Source of the DNA: Bryobacterales bacterium
Lineage (GTDB): Bacteria; Acidobacteriota; Terriglobia; Bryobacterales; Bryobacteraceae
Assembly: GCA_003167495.1 (NCBI GenBank)
Contig: PMSX01000228.1
Span: forward strand, 1 to 64,000
Direction of reading: 5' to 3'
Length of the DNA: 64,000 bases
In this document: in pieces, positions 53,416 to 62,264 of the stretch
How the letters are laid out: each line of letters opens with the position of its first letter
How positions within the stretch are numbered: the stretch's first letter is position 1
Notes under the pieces: generated by a model
The model's database searches: none
What the model saw: the letters and a program-made list of their open reading frames with translations, nothing else
What the model was told of the DNA's origin: nothing
Position numbers and translations under genes: made by a program

Positions 53416-56400
53416 TGCCCCTAACTCGGTCGCGTTACAGGTTGTTTGCACGGTCGCGAGTAGACGAATGCGGTTTCGGGGAACTGGTCTGTTGAATCCG
53501 ATCAATGTTTGGATTGGTCTTTTGGCCGTCACTTTCGGCGTACCTCGTAGCTTTAGCGCCAAGCCGACTCCCGATCCCCGCCCGGATGTCGTTCGGATAC
53601 CGATAATCGAAGGACGGGACATCCGCTTCCGAAAGCTCTCCAACCCCCAGAATCTATCGCACATTAGAGTTGTGTCGATCGTTCAGGACACTCAAGGCTT
53701 TATGTGGTTTGGTACCTGGAATGGGCTCACTCGGTACGACGGGTACAAGTTCAAGGTATTCAAACACGAGGCCGATGATCGCAAGAGTCTCAGCGGTGTG
53801 TACGTGTACTCATTGTTCAAGGATCATTTGGGAAACCTGTGGGTCGGAACTGACGGATTCCTTGATCGCTTTCAACCAGAGACTGAGAGCTTCATACATT
53901 ACAAACTCGATAGACCTGCTGCGAATGGGCTATCGAGCATCGTTAACCATATCAGCGAGGACTCTGACGGGACGCTTTGGCTCTCAACCCGCAACGGTTT
54001 GTTCCGCCTGGACCCAGGCAGCGGCCAGTTGAAGAATTATACTCACGACCCTGCCGACCCTTTTACGCTCGCCGATAACTACGTTCTAACTAGTGGCGAG
54101 GACAGAGCAGGAAACTTCTGGGTAGGCACGAGCAGAACTCTTGATGAATTCGATAGGAATATTTGTCAGGTGAAGCGCCATATCCAGGTGGGCGAATCAG
54201 GTGTCGGACTTTGGTTTCACGAGGACCGATTCGGCGTGTTTTGGGTCATCTATGGTTCTCTCGGTTACATCGGCACACTTGACCGCAAGACAAACCGGCT
54301 GACGCGCTTCGAATACGAATGGAAAGTTGGACCAGCACAGGCAAATCAGGCCTATTCCATGCTCGAAGATGGCAACGGAACTATGTGGTTCGGGACCGCT
54401 GCCGCAGGGTTGATGAAGTTCGATCGCGAGAATCACTGCTTTATCAGTTACCATCACGACCCGACCGACCCAGAGACCATTGGCGACAATCACGTCATTG
54501 CACTCTTCGAGGACCGTGAGGGAAACATCTGGGTTGGCCTTCATCAGGAGGAGCCGAATCACTTTCCAATTAGACCTCTTCCGTTCGAAAACCTCTCACG
54601 TTTGACGCACACGAGCCAGTATGAGATTTCCGGTCTGGTCGGCGCCATATACGAAGACGGACGGGATGAAGTGTGGCTGGGCGTCAATCGCGGGTTATAC
54701 CGCCTCAATCGCAAGACGGCGCAAGTCTGGAAGTTCAAGGGCGTCGATAATTCGGACGTCTATTCGATCATTGCGGAGGGACCAGATGTACTCTGGTTCG
54801 GCAACGCATACCCGGGTCTGCTCAGATACAACGTGAAAACGGGAGAAGAGAGGGGCTATCGTCACGATCGAGCGGATCCCTCAAGTTTATGCAGTGGCGT
54901 GATCTATCATCTCCTCATCGACCGTGAAGGAACACTGTGGGCTGCTACTTGGGATGGCCTGTGCCGATTGGACTCATCAACTAACCTTTTCACGAGATAT
55001 ACGCCCGCTCCCGACAGCCGCGGTCTTAACTACTACGCTATAACGCAAGGCCGTGACCGCAGTCTGTGGTTGGGCGGCAACCTTGGCCTTCATCGTTTTG
55101 ACCAGCGGACCAAGACGTTTAGTGTCTACAGTCATGACCCCGGCGATTCAACAAGCATTAGTGACGATCACGTCAACGCAGTGCTTTCCGATCACGTTGG
55201 TACTCTTTGGGCTGGAACTCAGAACGGCCTTGATAAGTTCGAGCCGCTAACTCGCACGTTCAAAAGTTACGACCAGCGGAATGGCATGTCTGGCACTGTC
55301 GTGAGCTGCCTCCTCGAAGACAGCCGCGGCACGCTCTGGATGAGTACAAACGCGGGAATTTCCAGCTTCAATACGAAGACAGAACAGTTCTCCAACTACA
55401 CGACTGCCGATGGCCTTCCCGGTCCAGATCTCAGTGGCAATCGAGCTTGTTACCAGAATCGGCGTGGCGAGATGTTCTTTGCCGGGTTCAGCGGCACGAC
55501 CACGTTTTTTCCCGACAAAGTGGTCGAGAGCACGTATATACCTCAACCCGTCCTGACGGACTTTCGCCTTTTCGGTTCTTCGGTCGTTCCTGGTCGCCGT
55601 TCACGCTTGAAGACGCCTATCAACTGGGCGAGCGCCATACAGCTTTCGCATTCGGAGAACATCTTGTCCATCGAATTTTCCGCGCTCAGCTATCTCAATC
55701 CTGAAACCAATCGCTACAGATACAAGCTCGACGGTATTGATGAACGTTGGCGCGAGGTGGGAAGTGACGAGCGGCTCGCGACGTATACAACGCTGCCGGC
55801 CGGCAACCATACTTTTCGGGTTGAGGCAGCTACCAGTAGAGGTCCGTGGTCGGCTGACGTGGTCCTCCAGATTAGGATTTTGCCTCCGTTCTGGCAGACA
55901 TACTGGTTTCTCGCATGCGTTATCGCTGCTCTTTTTGGGATTTTGAGGCTGTCCTATCGACTACGATTAAACTACTTAACAGCACAGTTCAACATACGAA
56001 CAGAAGAGCGCGTTGCCGAGCGAACCCGTATTGCTCGCGAGCTGCATGACACGCTTCTTCAGAGTTTTCAGGGTCTGATGCTCCGTTTTCAGGCAGTGCA
56101 CGAATTAATGCAAGATGGAAAGGCAAAGAAACAACTCCAAGAAACACTCAAACGAGCGGATCAGGCGATTACTGAGGGTCGCAGTGCCGTGTACGAGCTG
56201 CGCTCACCCACCAAGCCTACGAATGACTACGCTCAGGCTGTTCGAGCATTGGGTGCCGAACTGGGCGCGGAAGACGCCGCGGCGTTCCGTTTGGCAGTGG
56301 AAGGCCGTCCGCGCGAGTTCCATCCGATCGTTCGAGACGAACTTTACCGCATCACTCGCGAGGCTCTGCGAAATGCCTTCAATCACGCGCACGCTCAGCG

Positions 56401-56686
56401 AATCGAGGTGGAAATTATCTATGCAGAACGGATCTTCCGGTTAAGGATCCGGGACGATGGAGAAGGCATTCCGCCCGAAGTCCTGAAGCAAGGCCGCCCA
56501 GGACACTACGGCCTTAATGGAATGCGCGAGCGAGCCGGACAAATGGGTGCGAAGTTCGGCGTATGGAGCGGAGCAACTGGAGTTGGGACCGAGATCGAGT
56601 TGACTATTTCTAGTTCCATTGCATACGGCAAATCGGCAAATCGCCTCCGTTCCCGGCCGTTTCGAGAGAACGTTGGCGATACGTGA
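53408..56686 (+). CDS. propeller-sensor histidine kinase (Reg_prop, Y_Y_Y, HisKA_3), copy B
   Basis: About 1092 residues from the ATG at 53408 (GGAGACGAGG before it). Signal/membrane segment near 35-55 (NVWIGLLAVTFGVPRSFS), propeller repeats from about 75 to 720 ('VVSIVQDTQGFMWFGTWNGLTRYDGYKF', 'GNLWVGTDGFLDRF', 'GTLWAGTQNGLDKFEP'), Y_Y_Y domain (YRYKLDGIDERWREVGS), a membrane helix (FWQTYWFLACVIAALFGIL), His in 'RTRIARELHDTLLQSFQ' (near 880), ATPase motifs 'RDDGEGIPPE' and 'GLNGMRERA'. Same layout as the kinase at 39.2 kb. The stop overlaps the regulator start (GTGA). Confidence 0.94.
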   Translation: MPDAPNSVALQVVCTVASRRMRFRGTGLLNPINVWIGLLAVTFGVPRSFSAKPTPDPRPDVVRIPIIEGRDIRFRKLSNPQNLSHIRVVSIVQDTQGFMWFGTWNGLTRYDGYKFKVFKHEADDRKSLSGVYVYSLFKDHLGNLWVGTDGFLDRFQPETESFIHYKLDRPAANGLSSIVNHISEDSDGTLWLSTRNGLFRLDPGSGQLKNYTHDPADPFTLADNYVLTSGEDRAGNFWVGTSRTLDEFDRNICQVKRHIQVGESGVGLWFHEDRFGVFWVIYGSLGYIGTLDRKTNRLTRFEYEWKVGPAQANQAYSMLEDGNGTMWFGTAAAGLMKFDRENHCFISYHHDPTDPETIGDNHVIALFEDREGNIWVGLHQEEPNHFPIRPLPFENLSRLTHTSQYEISGLVGAIYEDGRDEVWLGVNRGLYRLNRKTAQVWKFKGVDNSDVYSIIAEGPDVLWFGNAYPGLLRYNVKTGEERGYRHDRADPSSLCSGVIYHLLIDREGTLWAATWDGLCRLDSSTNLFTRYTPAPDSRGLNYYAITQGRDRSLWLGGNLGLHRFDQRTKTFSVYSHDPGDSTSISDDHVNAVLSDHVGTLWAGTQNGLDKFEPLTRTFKSYDQRNGMSGTVVSCLLEDSRGTLWMSTNAGISSFNTKTEQFSNYTTADGLPGPDLSGNRACYQNRRGEMFFAGFSGTTTFFPDKVVESTYIPQPVLTDFRLFGSSVVPGRRSRLKTPINWASAIQLSHSENILSIEFSALSYLNPETNRYRYKLDGIDERWREVGSDERLATYTTLPAGNHTFRVEAATSRGPWSADVVLQIRILPPFWQTYWFLACVIAALFGILRLSYRLRLNYLTAQFNIRTEERVAERTRIARELHDTLLQSFQGLMLRFQAVHELMQDGKAKKQLQETLKRADQAITEGRSAVYELRSPTKPTNDYAQAVRALGAELGAEDAAAFRLAVEGRPREFHPIVRDELYRITREALRNAFNHAHAQRIEVEIIYAERIFRLRIRDDGEGIPPEVLKQGRPGHYGLNGMRERAGQMGAKFGVWSGATGVGTEIELTISSSIAYGKSANRLRSRPFRENVGDT

Positions 56687-57297
56687 TTCGAGTTCTAACT
56701 GTAGACGACCATCCGCTTCTTCGCGAAGGCATTGCTGCGCTGATCGACACTCAATCCGACATGCAGTTGATTGGGGAAGCTTCGAACGGACGCGAGGCGC
56801 TCGAACAGTTTCGAAACCATCGCCCAGATATCACGCTCATGGATTTACAGATGCCGGAAGTGAGCGGCATCGACGCAATCAGTGCAATTCGCGGTGAGTT
56901 TCCCGACGCACGAATTGTCGTGCTAACGACACATGCAGGCGATTTCCAGGTTTCTCGCGCACTCAAAGCCGGCGTTCGGGCTTACTTGATCAAGGGCTTA
57001 CTGAGAGAGGAGTTGTTGAAGACAATTCGCGCTGTCTATGCCGGCCAAAAGCGCCTGTCGGCTGAGATTGCTGTCGAAATTGCTGAACACGCGGCTGACT
57101 ATGTCTTGACCCCGCGCGAAATAGATGTACTGCGATTGATCGCTAAAGGAAATGCGAATAAGGAGATCGCTGGAGGTTTGCTCCTCGCTGAGGAGACAGT
57201 GAAGGTTCATGTCAAGAATATTCTCGCCAAACTTGGCGCAAAGGACCGCACCCATGCCGTTACCGTTGGACTCAAGCGCGGAATTATCGATCTGTAG
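56683..57297 (+). CDS. NarL/LuxR-family response regulator, copy B
   Basis: A 204-residue regulator beginning at a GTG that overlaps the kinase stop. Receiver: 'VLTVDDHPLLREGIAALIDTQSDMQLIGEASNG', phospho-Asp in 'DITLMDLQMPEVSG', Lys in 'YLIKGLLRE'. Output: 'LTPREIDVLRLIAKGNANKEIAGGLLLAEETVKVHVKNILAKLGAKDRTHAVTVGLKRGIIDL'. The sequence is very like copy A at 42.3 kb throughout, including the closing 'RGII', so the two share recent ancestry and perhaps DNA sites. Confidence 0.95.
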   Translation: MIRVLTVDDHPLLREGIAALIDTQSDMQLIGEASNGREALEQFRNHRPDITLMDLQMPEVSGIDAISAIRGEFPDARIVVLTTHAGDFQVSRALKAGVRAYLIKGLLREELLKTIRAVYAGQKRLSAEIAVEIAEHAADYVLTPREIDVLRLIAKGNANKEIAGGLLLAEETVKVHVKNILAKLGAKDRTHAVTVGLKRGIIDL

Positions 57298-57373
57298 TTC
57301 TGCGATACCTCCAAAGAGGTATGCGAAAGATTCTTTACTGGGTATTTCAGATCTCGTCTGCATCGCCCATAAT

Positions 57374-57799
57374 TTGAGGCGGGATGTCATTCTGCAACGT
57401 CTATTCTCAACTCTTCCTGACGGGTGGCCCGGATATGGCATTTTGATGCTGCGCATTGGCACAGGGATCGCTCTAATCTGTCTTGGCATCGATAATTTCG
57501 TGACAGGCGTCAAAGAACCGATCGCCATCGCTCGGGAGTTTGTCGCCGTCTTTGGAGGCATTCTTTGGCTTTTGGGCTTCTGGACACCCATAATAGGAAC
57601 ACTAATAGCGATTGATGAGCTATGGATCGCGTTCTCAGTCTCGTCTTCACCGCGTGACGGTCAGTGGATTCATTTCTTCTTAGCGGTACTGGCTGCTGGT
57701 ACGGCGATGGTCGGCCCTGGCGCATGGTCGATCGATGCAGTCCGCTTCGGAAGAAAGCGCTTTGATATCCCAAGCAGGGGCAGGACGCCACACCCTTGA
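57374..57799 (+). CDS. DoxX-like membrane protein, copy B
   Basis: About 141 residues if the TTG at 57374 is used. This start aligns best with copy A (LQRLFSTLPDGWPGYGILMLRIGTGIAL against LLRMSSVFPGGLAAVGLLLLRLALGL). The track ORF starts at 57209 inside the regulator gene and its first 50 residues look like shadow. Four helices, ending 'AAGTAMVGPGAWSIDAVRFGRKRFDIPSRGRTPHP', the same tail as copy A. No ribosome-binding site is clear. It follows the regulator gene in the same direction, whereas copy A is divergent from its kinase. Confidence 0.72.
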   Translation: MRRDVILQRLFSTLPDGWPGYGILMLRIGTGIALICLGIDNFVTGVKEPIAIAREFVAVFGGILWLLGFWTPIIGTLIAIDELWIAFSVSSSPRDGQWIHFFLAVLAAGTAMVGPGAWSIDAVRFGRKRFDIPSRGRTPHP

Positions 57800-57866
57800 A
57801 AGGAGTTGTTATTCGCAATGGTTTCGGAAACTGTGTTGCAAAAACGGATTTTAATGGAGCCTTACG

Positions 57867-59003
57867 ATGAATTGTTCTTCGACTGCTTTAGACGCCTTCA
57901 CCCCTGGATCCCTTTCTGGCAAGCAGGATCGGATGTCCGACCATTTCGTAGACCGTACCGCGAGTCGAGGTGGCACCGAAACGTCTAAAGGCCCCACTGA
58001 AGAAACGCTCAATCTCCGCGACGAAGACATCCTCTCGACATCCGTGTTCGAGGAGATCGTCGGCTCCTCAGAGGCGATCAGTCGAGTTGCCGGACAAGTG
58101 ATCAGGGTCGCTCCTTCGGGGGCCACAGTCCTCATAACCGGAGAGAGCGGCACGGGAAAGGAACTCATCGCCCGCGCGATTCAGAAGAGGTCGCGACGGT
58201 CGGCATCGCCTTTCACAAAAATGAATTGCGCCGCTACGCCACCCTCGCTGATGGCAACCGAGCTCTTTGGTTACGAGAAAGGTGCCTTCACCGGCGCCAA
58301 CCAGCGACACGCAGGCCGTTTTGAAGCCGCGAACCACGGTACGATTTTCCTCGATGAGATCGGCAACATGCCAGTGGAAACCCAAGTCGCCCTGTTGCGC
58401 GTGCTCCAGGAACGCGAATTCGAGCGGGTTGGAGGTACGCAGAGCATCTCCGTTGACGTTCGAGTGATCGCAGCCACAAACTGCGATCTTTGGGCCGCGG
58501 TTCGTTCCGGGAAATTCCGTCTGGACCTCTTTTATCGCTTGAACGTCTTTCCGATTCACGTCCCCCCTCTTCGCGAGCGGCGGGAGGACATTCTTTTGCT
58601 CGCCAAGTATTTCATCGAACGCTACGCTGCTAAAGAGCGCAAGAGGATTCAAAGGATAGAAAAGCGGACAGCAGAGCTTCTCGAGGCATACGACTGGCCG
58701 GGAAACATCCGTCAACTTCAGAATGTGATTGAGCGAGCCATGATCCTTTGCGATGCGGATACGTTCTTCGTTGAAAAAGCATGGCTGCACTCGGAATCAG
58801 AGCCCAGACTCGGCCTGCAGCCGTCTCTGACAACCCAGGAGCGAGAGCTCATTGAAGCTGCGCTTGCGGAAACCTGCGGCCGCATTTCGGGTCCAGATGG
58901 CGCTGCCAGGAGGCTGGGAGTGCCGAGGACGACGCTGGAATCCAGGATCAAGAGCTTGCGCATTGACAAATACCTGTACCGGGTTGAAGGTCGCGAGCGC
59001 TAA
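57867..59003 (+). CDS. sigma-54-dependent activator lacking a sensor domain
   Basis: A 378-residue protein with only about 60 polar residues before the AAA+ domain. Walker A GESGTGKE (near 92), GAFTGA, '[33 protein letters not shown]' and the Fis helix 'GPDGAARRLGVPRTTLESRIKSLRIDKYLYRV' are intact. Without GAF, PAS or receiver, activity may be constitutive or controlled by protein contact, as in PspF-type activators. The join '[14 protein letters not shown]' matches the same point in the activators at 36.6 and 49.9 kb, as if the sensor part was removed. Confidence 0.92.
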   Translation: MNCSSTALDAFTPGSLSGKQDRMSDHFVDRTASRGGTETSKGPTEETLNLRDEDILSTSVFEEIVGSSEAISRVAGQVIRVAPSGATVLITGESGTGKELIARAIQKRSRRSASPFTKMNCAATPPSLMATELFGYEKGAFTGANQRHAGRFEAANHGTIFLDEIGNMPVETQVALLRVLQEREFERVGGTQSISVDVRVIAATNCDLWAAVRSGKFRLDLFYRLNVFPIHVPPLRERREDILLLAKYFIERYAAKERKRIQRIEKRTAELLEAYDWPGNIRQLQNVIERAMILCDADTFFVEKAWLHSESEPRLGLQPSLTTQERELIEAALAETCGRISGPDGAARRLGVPRTTLESRIKSLRIDKYLYRVEGRER

Positions 59004-59114
59004 GTCGTGATCTTCGTATAGCGTTGGGGAACCCGCGGATTTGCCGCCGCTGACGTGCTACCTGCGCTCGTGATCCCGCGCGGTGTGGATCTCTTGCTGG
59101 CGGCCCGTCATCAT

Positions 59115-59265
59115 GTCTGCCGGCGTTTCGTGGCGTAGCTTGCCGGGGCGGAACTTCATCTCCACTTTCTCGCGCAATCGAGCCTGCGCCTAAGCGTTTT
59201 TGTTGAATAGTTATCGACCTGTCCCGCCGTACAGAGTGGCTTATGGCCCATCGTCAACCGGCGAA
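59115..59265 (+). pseudogene. relic of an NADH dehydrogenase (ndh) C-terminus
   Basis: The stretch aligns without gaps to the codons of ndh at 25.0 kb, offset 34,114 bases. It reads FVA*LAGAELHLHFLAQSSLRLSVFVE* where the intact gene reads FLAWLAWAAIHLQFLAQSSLRMSVFLQW. Both stops are TAG in place of TGG. Weaker matches (T, Q, G, IVN) continue to about 59258. The remaining sequence of the 455-base gap (59004-59458) shows no gene; a CCAACAAA 8-mer is at 59274-59281. Confidence 0.72.
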
Positions 59266-59458
59266 TTTGCAACCCAACAAAACCCGGATCCGAAGGCTCC
59301 TCAGTTGTGAGTAGCGAACAAACAAGTTTACGAGAAAGCATATGTCGGCACCTAGTGCAAACCCGACGGACGATTCAGCGCTGCCCGGATTGAGGCGTTT
59401 CGAGCCAGTCCGACCATTCCGCCGTCTAGGTTAGTGCTGAAGCCATAGGAGGTAAACG

Positions 59459-60403
59459 ATGAGTGAAGTAATTTCCCAAAAAACAAGATCTCGGAAACCA
59501 GCAAAGGAGGAACCTACCGGCCGCCTGTTCTTCCTCGATCTGTCCATGGGTCGTGTGATGTCTTGCACGCCCGATGGCTCAGGCCTAAGAACGATCGTCA
59601 CCCTTGGACGGAAACTCCCCGATGGCATCGTCGTCGACCCGGACGCCGGTCACATTTACTGGACCAACATGGGTATCCCTAACGCGAATGACGGATCCGT
59701 TATGCGCGCGGACCTCGACGGCGGCAATATATCCACGATTGTTCCCGAAGGTGCCACCCATACGCCAAAGCAGCTCCAGTTAGACAAAAAGAACGGGCGG
59801 CTTTATTGGTCAGATCGCGAGGGAATGAGAGTCATGCGGGTCAACCTGGATGGCTCGAAGCTTGAAACTCTCGTCGACACAAGCCAGGGCGATCTACGGC
59901 CGGGGACGGATGCAACCAAGTGGTGCGTTGGGATAGCGCTCGACGTGGAACGCGGCCAGCTCTACTGGACCCAAAAAGGTCCCGACAACGCTGGTCAGGG
60001 TCGCATCTTTCGAGCTGGTCTCGAAATTCCAAAAGGACAACATGCGGAGCGTCGGGCAGACATCGACCTTCTCTATGGAGGTCTACCCGAGCCGATCGAC
60101 CTGGATCTCGATGTTGCAGCCCGCATGATGTACTGGACCGACCGCGGCGATCCGCCGCGAGGCAATACCGTAAATCGCGCGCCGATGGATGCGCCCTCCG
60201 GTCGCCGCGAAGAACCAGAAATCATTTTCAACCATCTCATGGAAGGAATTGGTTTAGCGCTGGATTTGAAAAATGCTCGCATGTTCTTAACCGACCTCGG
60301 CGGTTCCGTATATCGCTGCAATCTGGACGGGTCGGAAAGGAAGGTGCTCATGATCGCGGAAGGAAACTTGAGCGGTATTGCATACGCGGAAATTTCGAGT
60401 TGA
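59459..60403 (+). CDS. cytoplasmic YWTD/LDL-receptor-like beta-propeller protein
   Basis: A 314-residue protein of six-bladed propeller type with repeats 'DAGHIYWTNMG', 'KNGRLYWSDREGMRVMRVNLDGS', 'ERGQLYWTQKGPDNAGQGRIFRA', 'AARMMYWTDRGDPPRGNTVNRA' and 'KNARMFLTDLGGSVYRCNLDGS'. YWTD domains are best known from extracellular receptors. Here the N-terminus (MSEVISQKTRSRKPAKEE) is charged, with no signal peptide, so it is cytoplasmic; similar soluble forms occur in fungi and soil bacteria (memory). It may be a lactonase-like or binding protein; no function is proved. AGGAGGT before the ATG; 5 bases from the next gene. Confidence 0.85.
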   Translation: MSEVISQKTRSRKPAKEEPTGRLFFLDLSMGRVMSCTPDGSGLRTIVTLGRKLPDGIVVDPDAGHIYWTNMGIPNANDGSVMRADLDGGNISTIVPEGATHTPKQLQLDKKNGRLYWSDREGMRVMRVNLDGSKLETLVDTSQGDLRPGTDATKWCVGIALDVERGQLYWTQKGPDNAGQGRIFRAGLEIPKGQHAERRADIDLLYGGLPEPIDLDLDVAARMMYWTDRGDPPRGNTVNRAPMDAPSGRREEPEIIFNHLMEGIGLALDLKNARMFLTDLGGSVYRCNLDGSERKVLMIAEGNLSGIAYAEISS

Positions 60404-60408
60404 CGGTC

Positions 60409-61203
60409 ATGGAGGAGATCATCACCGAACTTTCCGGCAACGTCTTGCGCGTCCAATTCAATCGCCCGTCTAAGAAGAACGCGATGACGGTGGCGATGTA
60501 CGCTGCCCTCGCAGAGGAGCTCGACCGAGCTGACCAGAACGATGAAGTTCGCGTCGTCCTGGTGCATGGCGCCGGCGATTCCTTCACGGCCGGCAATGAT
60601 TTGGCGGATTTCACGAGCCATCCTCCTGGGCCTGGCGATAGCCCACAGGCTAGATTCCTCAATGCGCTCATTCGATTCAGCAAACCGCTGATTGCAGCCG
60701 TGCACGGCGTCGCTATCGGGGGCGGGATGACGATGCTTCTGCATTTCGATTTCGTCTATGCCGCGGAAAGTACGAGATTTCAGCTCCCGTTCATCAACCT
60801 CGCGCTCGTACCCGAACTGGCGTCAAGCTACACGCTGCCGAGACAGATTGGATATCTGCCGGCGGCCGAGTTGATTCTCCTGGGTGAGCCATTCAGTGCG
60901 GCTCGCGCAAACGAGCTTGGTCTCGTGACGGCCGTCGTTCCCGATCAAACCGTCTCGGCTAAAGCCGCCGAGACCGCGATGAACCTCGCGCAAAAACCGG
61001 CCGAGGCACTAAGAGCCTGTAAGAAACTCATCAAGGCTCCAGACCGAGACTCCATTCATCAGGCCGTAAGTCGTGAACTCGATGAATTCGCCGCCAGAGT
61101 CCGATCCGCCGAAGCAAAAGAGGCCTTCGCGGCATTTCTCGAGAAGCGCAAGCCGGACTTTAATAGCACCAAGGCTCACCAGACGCCACTCAAGGCCTCC
61201 TAA
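60409..61203 (+). CDS. enoyl-CoA hydratase/isomerase family protein
   Basis: A 264-residue crotonase from the ATG at 60409. The long track ORF from 59920 runs through the propeller gene in another frame and is not real. Motifs: 'FTAGNDLADF' and 'IAAVHGVAIGGGMTMLLHFDFVYAAESTRFQLPFINLALVPELASSYTLPRQIG'. The two hydratase glutamates are not both visible: the first position is a Met in 'GGGMTML' and the second region has 'ALVPELAS'. This suggests an isomerase, like the ECI/PaaG-type enzymes with one acidic residue, and not a hydratase. It is likely cotranslated with the propeller. Confidence 0.88.
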   Translation: MEEIITELSGNVLRVQFNRPSKKNAMTVAMYAALAEELDRADQNDEVRVVLVHGAGDSFTAGNDLADFTSHPPGPGDSPQARFLNALIRFSKPLIAAVHGVAIGGGMTMLLHFDFVYAAESTRFQLPFINLALVPELASSYTLPRQIGYLPAAELILLGEPFSAARANELGLVTAVVPDQTVSAKAAETAMNLAQKPAEALRACKKLIKAPDRDSIHQAVSRELDEFAARVRSAEAKEAFAAFLEKRKPDFNSTKAHQTPLKAS

Positions 61204-61667
61204 AGCGGGAAGCTTGCGCAAAGGGATCTCTATGAGAGAGGCTCAGGAGCGCAAAGGGCGCGGATGCGCGCCACCATGAGTGATCCGCAGCCCTTCCGGT
61301 GGCCGCTTGACACCGCGCCCGTCTTGCGCGTGTCTCCTAAGAAACCAAGCCGATAGGACAGTTCACCGCTGCGGAGCTGCCAATCGTCGCGGCGTTGTCC
61401 CGGGAGTCGAGTGAATCCGCTGGACGGCTGGTCGCTTTCCTGCGAAACGAGTTGTCCGGGTTCTCTTTCCCACTTTTTTGCGTGTCGTCCGACTTGCAAC
61501 GAAAGCTCGAGCAACATACGAAAGCAACTGACGGCGATCATCGACGAGATCTCATCAATTGACGACCGCCGTCACCTGATTCGCTGAAGCCTGTGGTAGG
61601 CAACCCTCAGAAAACACTCATGATTCGTCCTCCCGTCGCATGGAAAAACAAATGCACTTAAGGGGGC
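61204..61667. other. intergenic region with a possible decayed reading frame
   Basis: About 460 bases. From about 61337 to 61562 the plus strand is open (KPIGQFTAAELPIVAALSRESSESAGRLVAFLRNELSGFSF and on to 'HRRDLIN') and has protein-like composition, but the only start is a TTG at 61395 (55 residues) with no ribosome-binding site. It may be a remnant. The last 100 bases should contain the promoter of the sigma factor gene; I cannot point to its boxes. Confidence 0.4.
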
Positions 61668-62252
61668 ATGATGGAACACACAATCCCAAATGAGAGACTC
61701 CTTCAGGAGGGAGCGGCCGTCGCTACGTTCCTGGAGTCTCCCAGCGAACATTCCTTCGCTGACCTCTTCAAAATCTACACTCCACAACTGATCTCGTTCT
61801 TCCGCGCGCGTGGCTGCGAGACGGCCGTGAGCGAAGAACTTGGTCAGGAAGTGATGTTCATCGTCTATCGCAAAGCGGATCGACTTCGCGACCGCACCCT
61901 GTTTCGAGCGTGGCTGTTCAAAGTTGCACGAAACGCTCTCTGCCGTCACTACGGCAAACAAGCGCGCGAAGTGGATACGATCGCGCTGGAAAAGGCAGGC
62001 GATCATTTGGTTGCTTCCAGTAAAGCGCAGGCCGCGACACCCGCGTTCGAATTTCTGCACTGGATGTCATTTCTTGACTCCCGTGAGCGGGAAGCGCTGA
62101 CACTGCGCTTTGTCGAGGAATGGGAATACCACGAAATCGCTGCGGAGAAAGCGATTCCGATCGGCACTGTCCAGTGGCGTGTGTTCAATGCAAAAAAGAA
62201 ACTCGCGGTGCATCTCAAACGCCGCGAGAGAACGCTGCCAGTAACCCACTAA
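61668..62252 (+). CDS. ECF-type RNA polymerase sigma factor
   Basis: A 194-residue sigma-70 family protein. Region 2: 'SFADLFKIYTPQLISFFRARGCETAVSEELGQEVMFIVYRKADRLRDRTLFRAWLFKVARNALCRHYGKQ'. Region 4: 'FLDSREREALTLRFVEEWEYHEIAAEKAIPIGTVQWRVFNAKKKL'. There is no neighbouring anti-sigma gene; the decarboxylase gene starts 12 bases later and is probably cotranscribed. The two ATGs at 61668 and 61671 are both possible; AAGGGGGC precedes them. Confidence 0.9.
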   Translation: MMEHTIPNERLLQEGAAVATFLESPSEHSFADLFKIYTPQLISFFRARGCETAVSEELGQEVMFIVYRKADRLRDRTLFRAWLFKVARNALCRHYGKQAREVDTIALEKAGDHLVASSKAQAATPAFEFLHWMSFLDSREREALTLRFVEEWEYHEIAAEKAIPIGTVQWRVFNAKKKLAVHLKRRERTLPVTH

Positions 62253-62264
62253 GGAGACAAAGCA

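Noticed and set aside
59920-60408. N-terminal extension of the second crotonase in the ORF track
   Set aside because: It runs through the propeller gene in another frame; the crotonase begins at the ATG at 60409.
61230-61541. A 103-residue minus-strand ORF in the gap before the sigma factor
   Set aside because: No start signal or family features; the other strand is at least as open, so neither is convincing.
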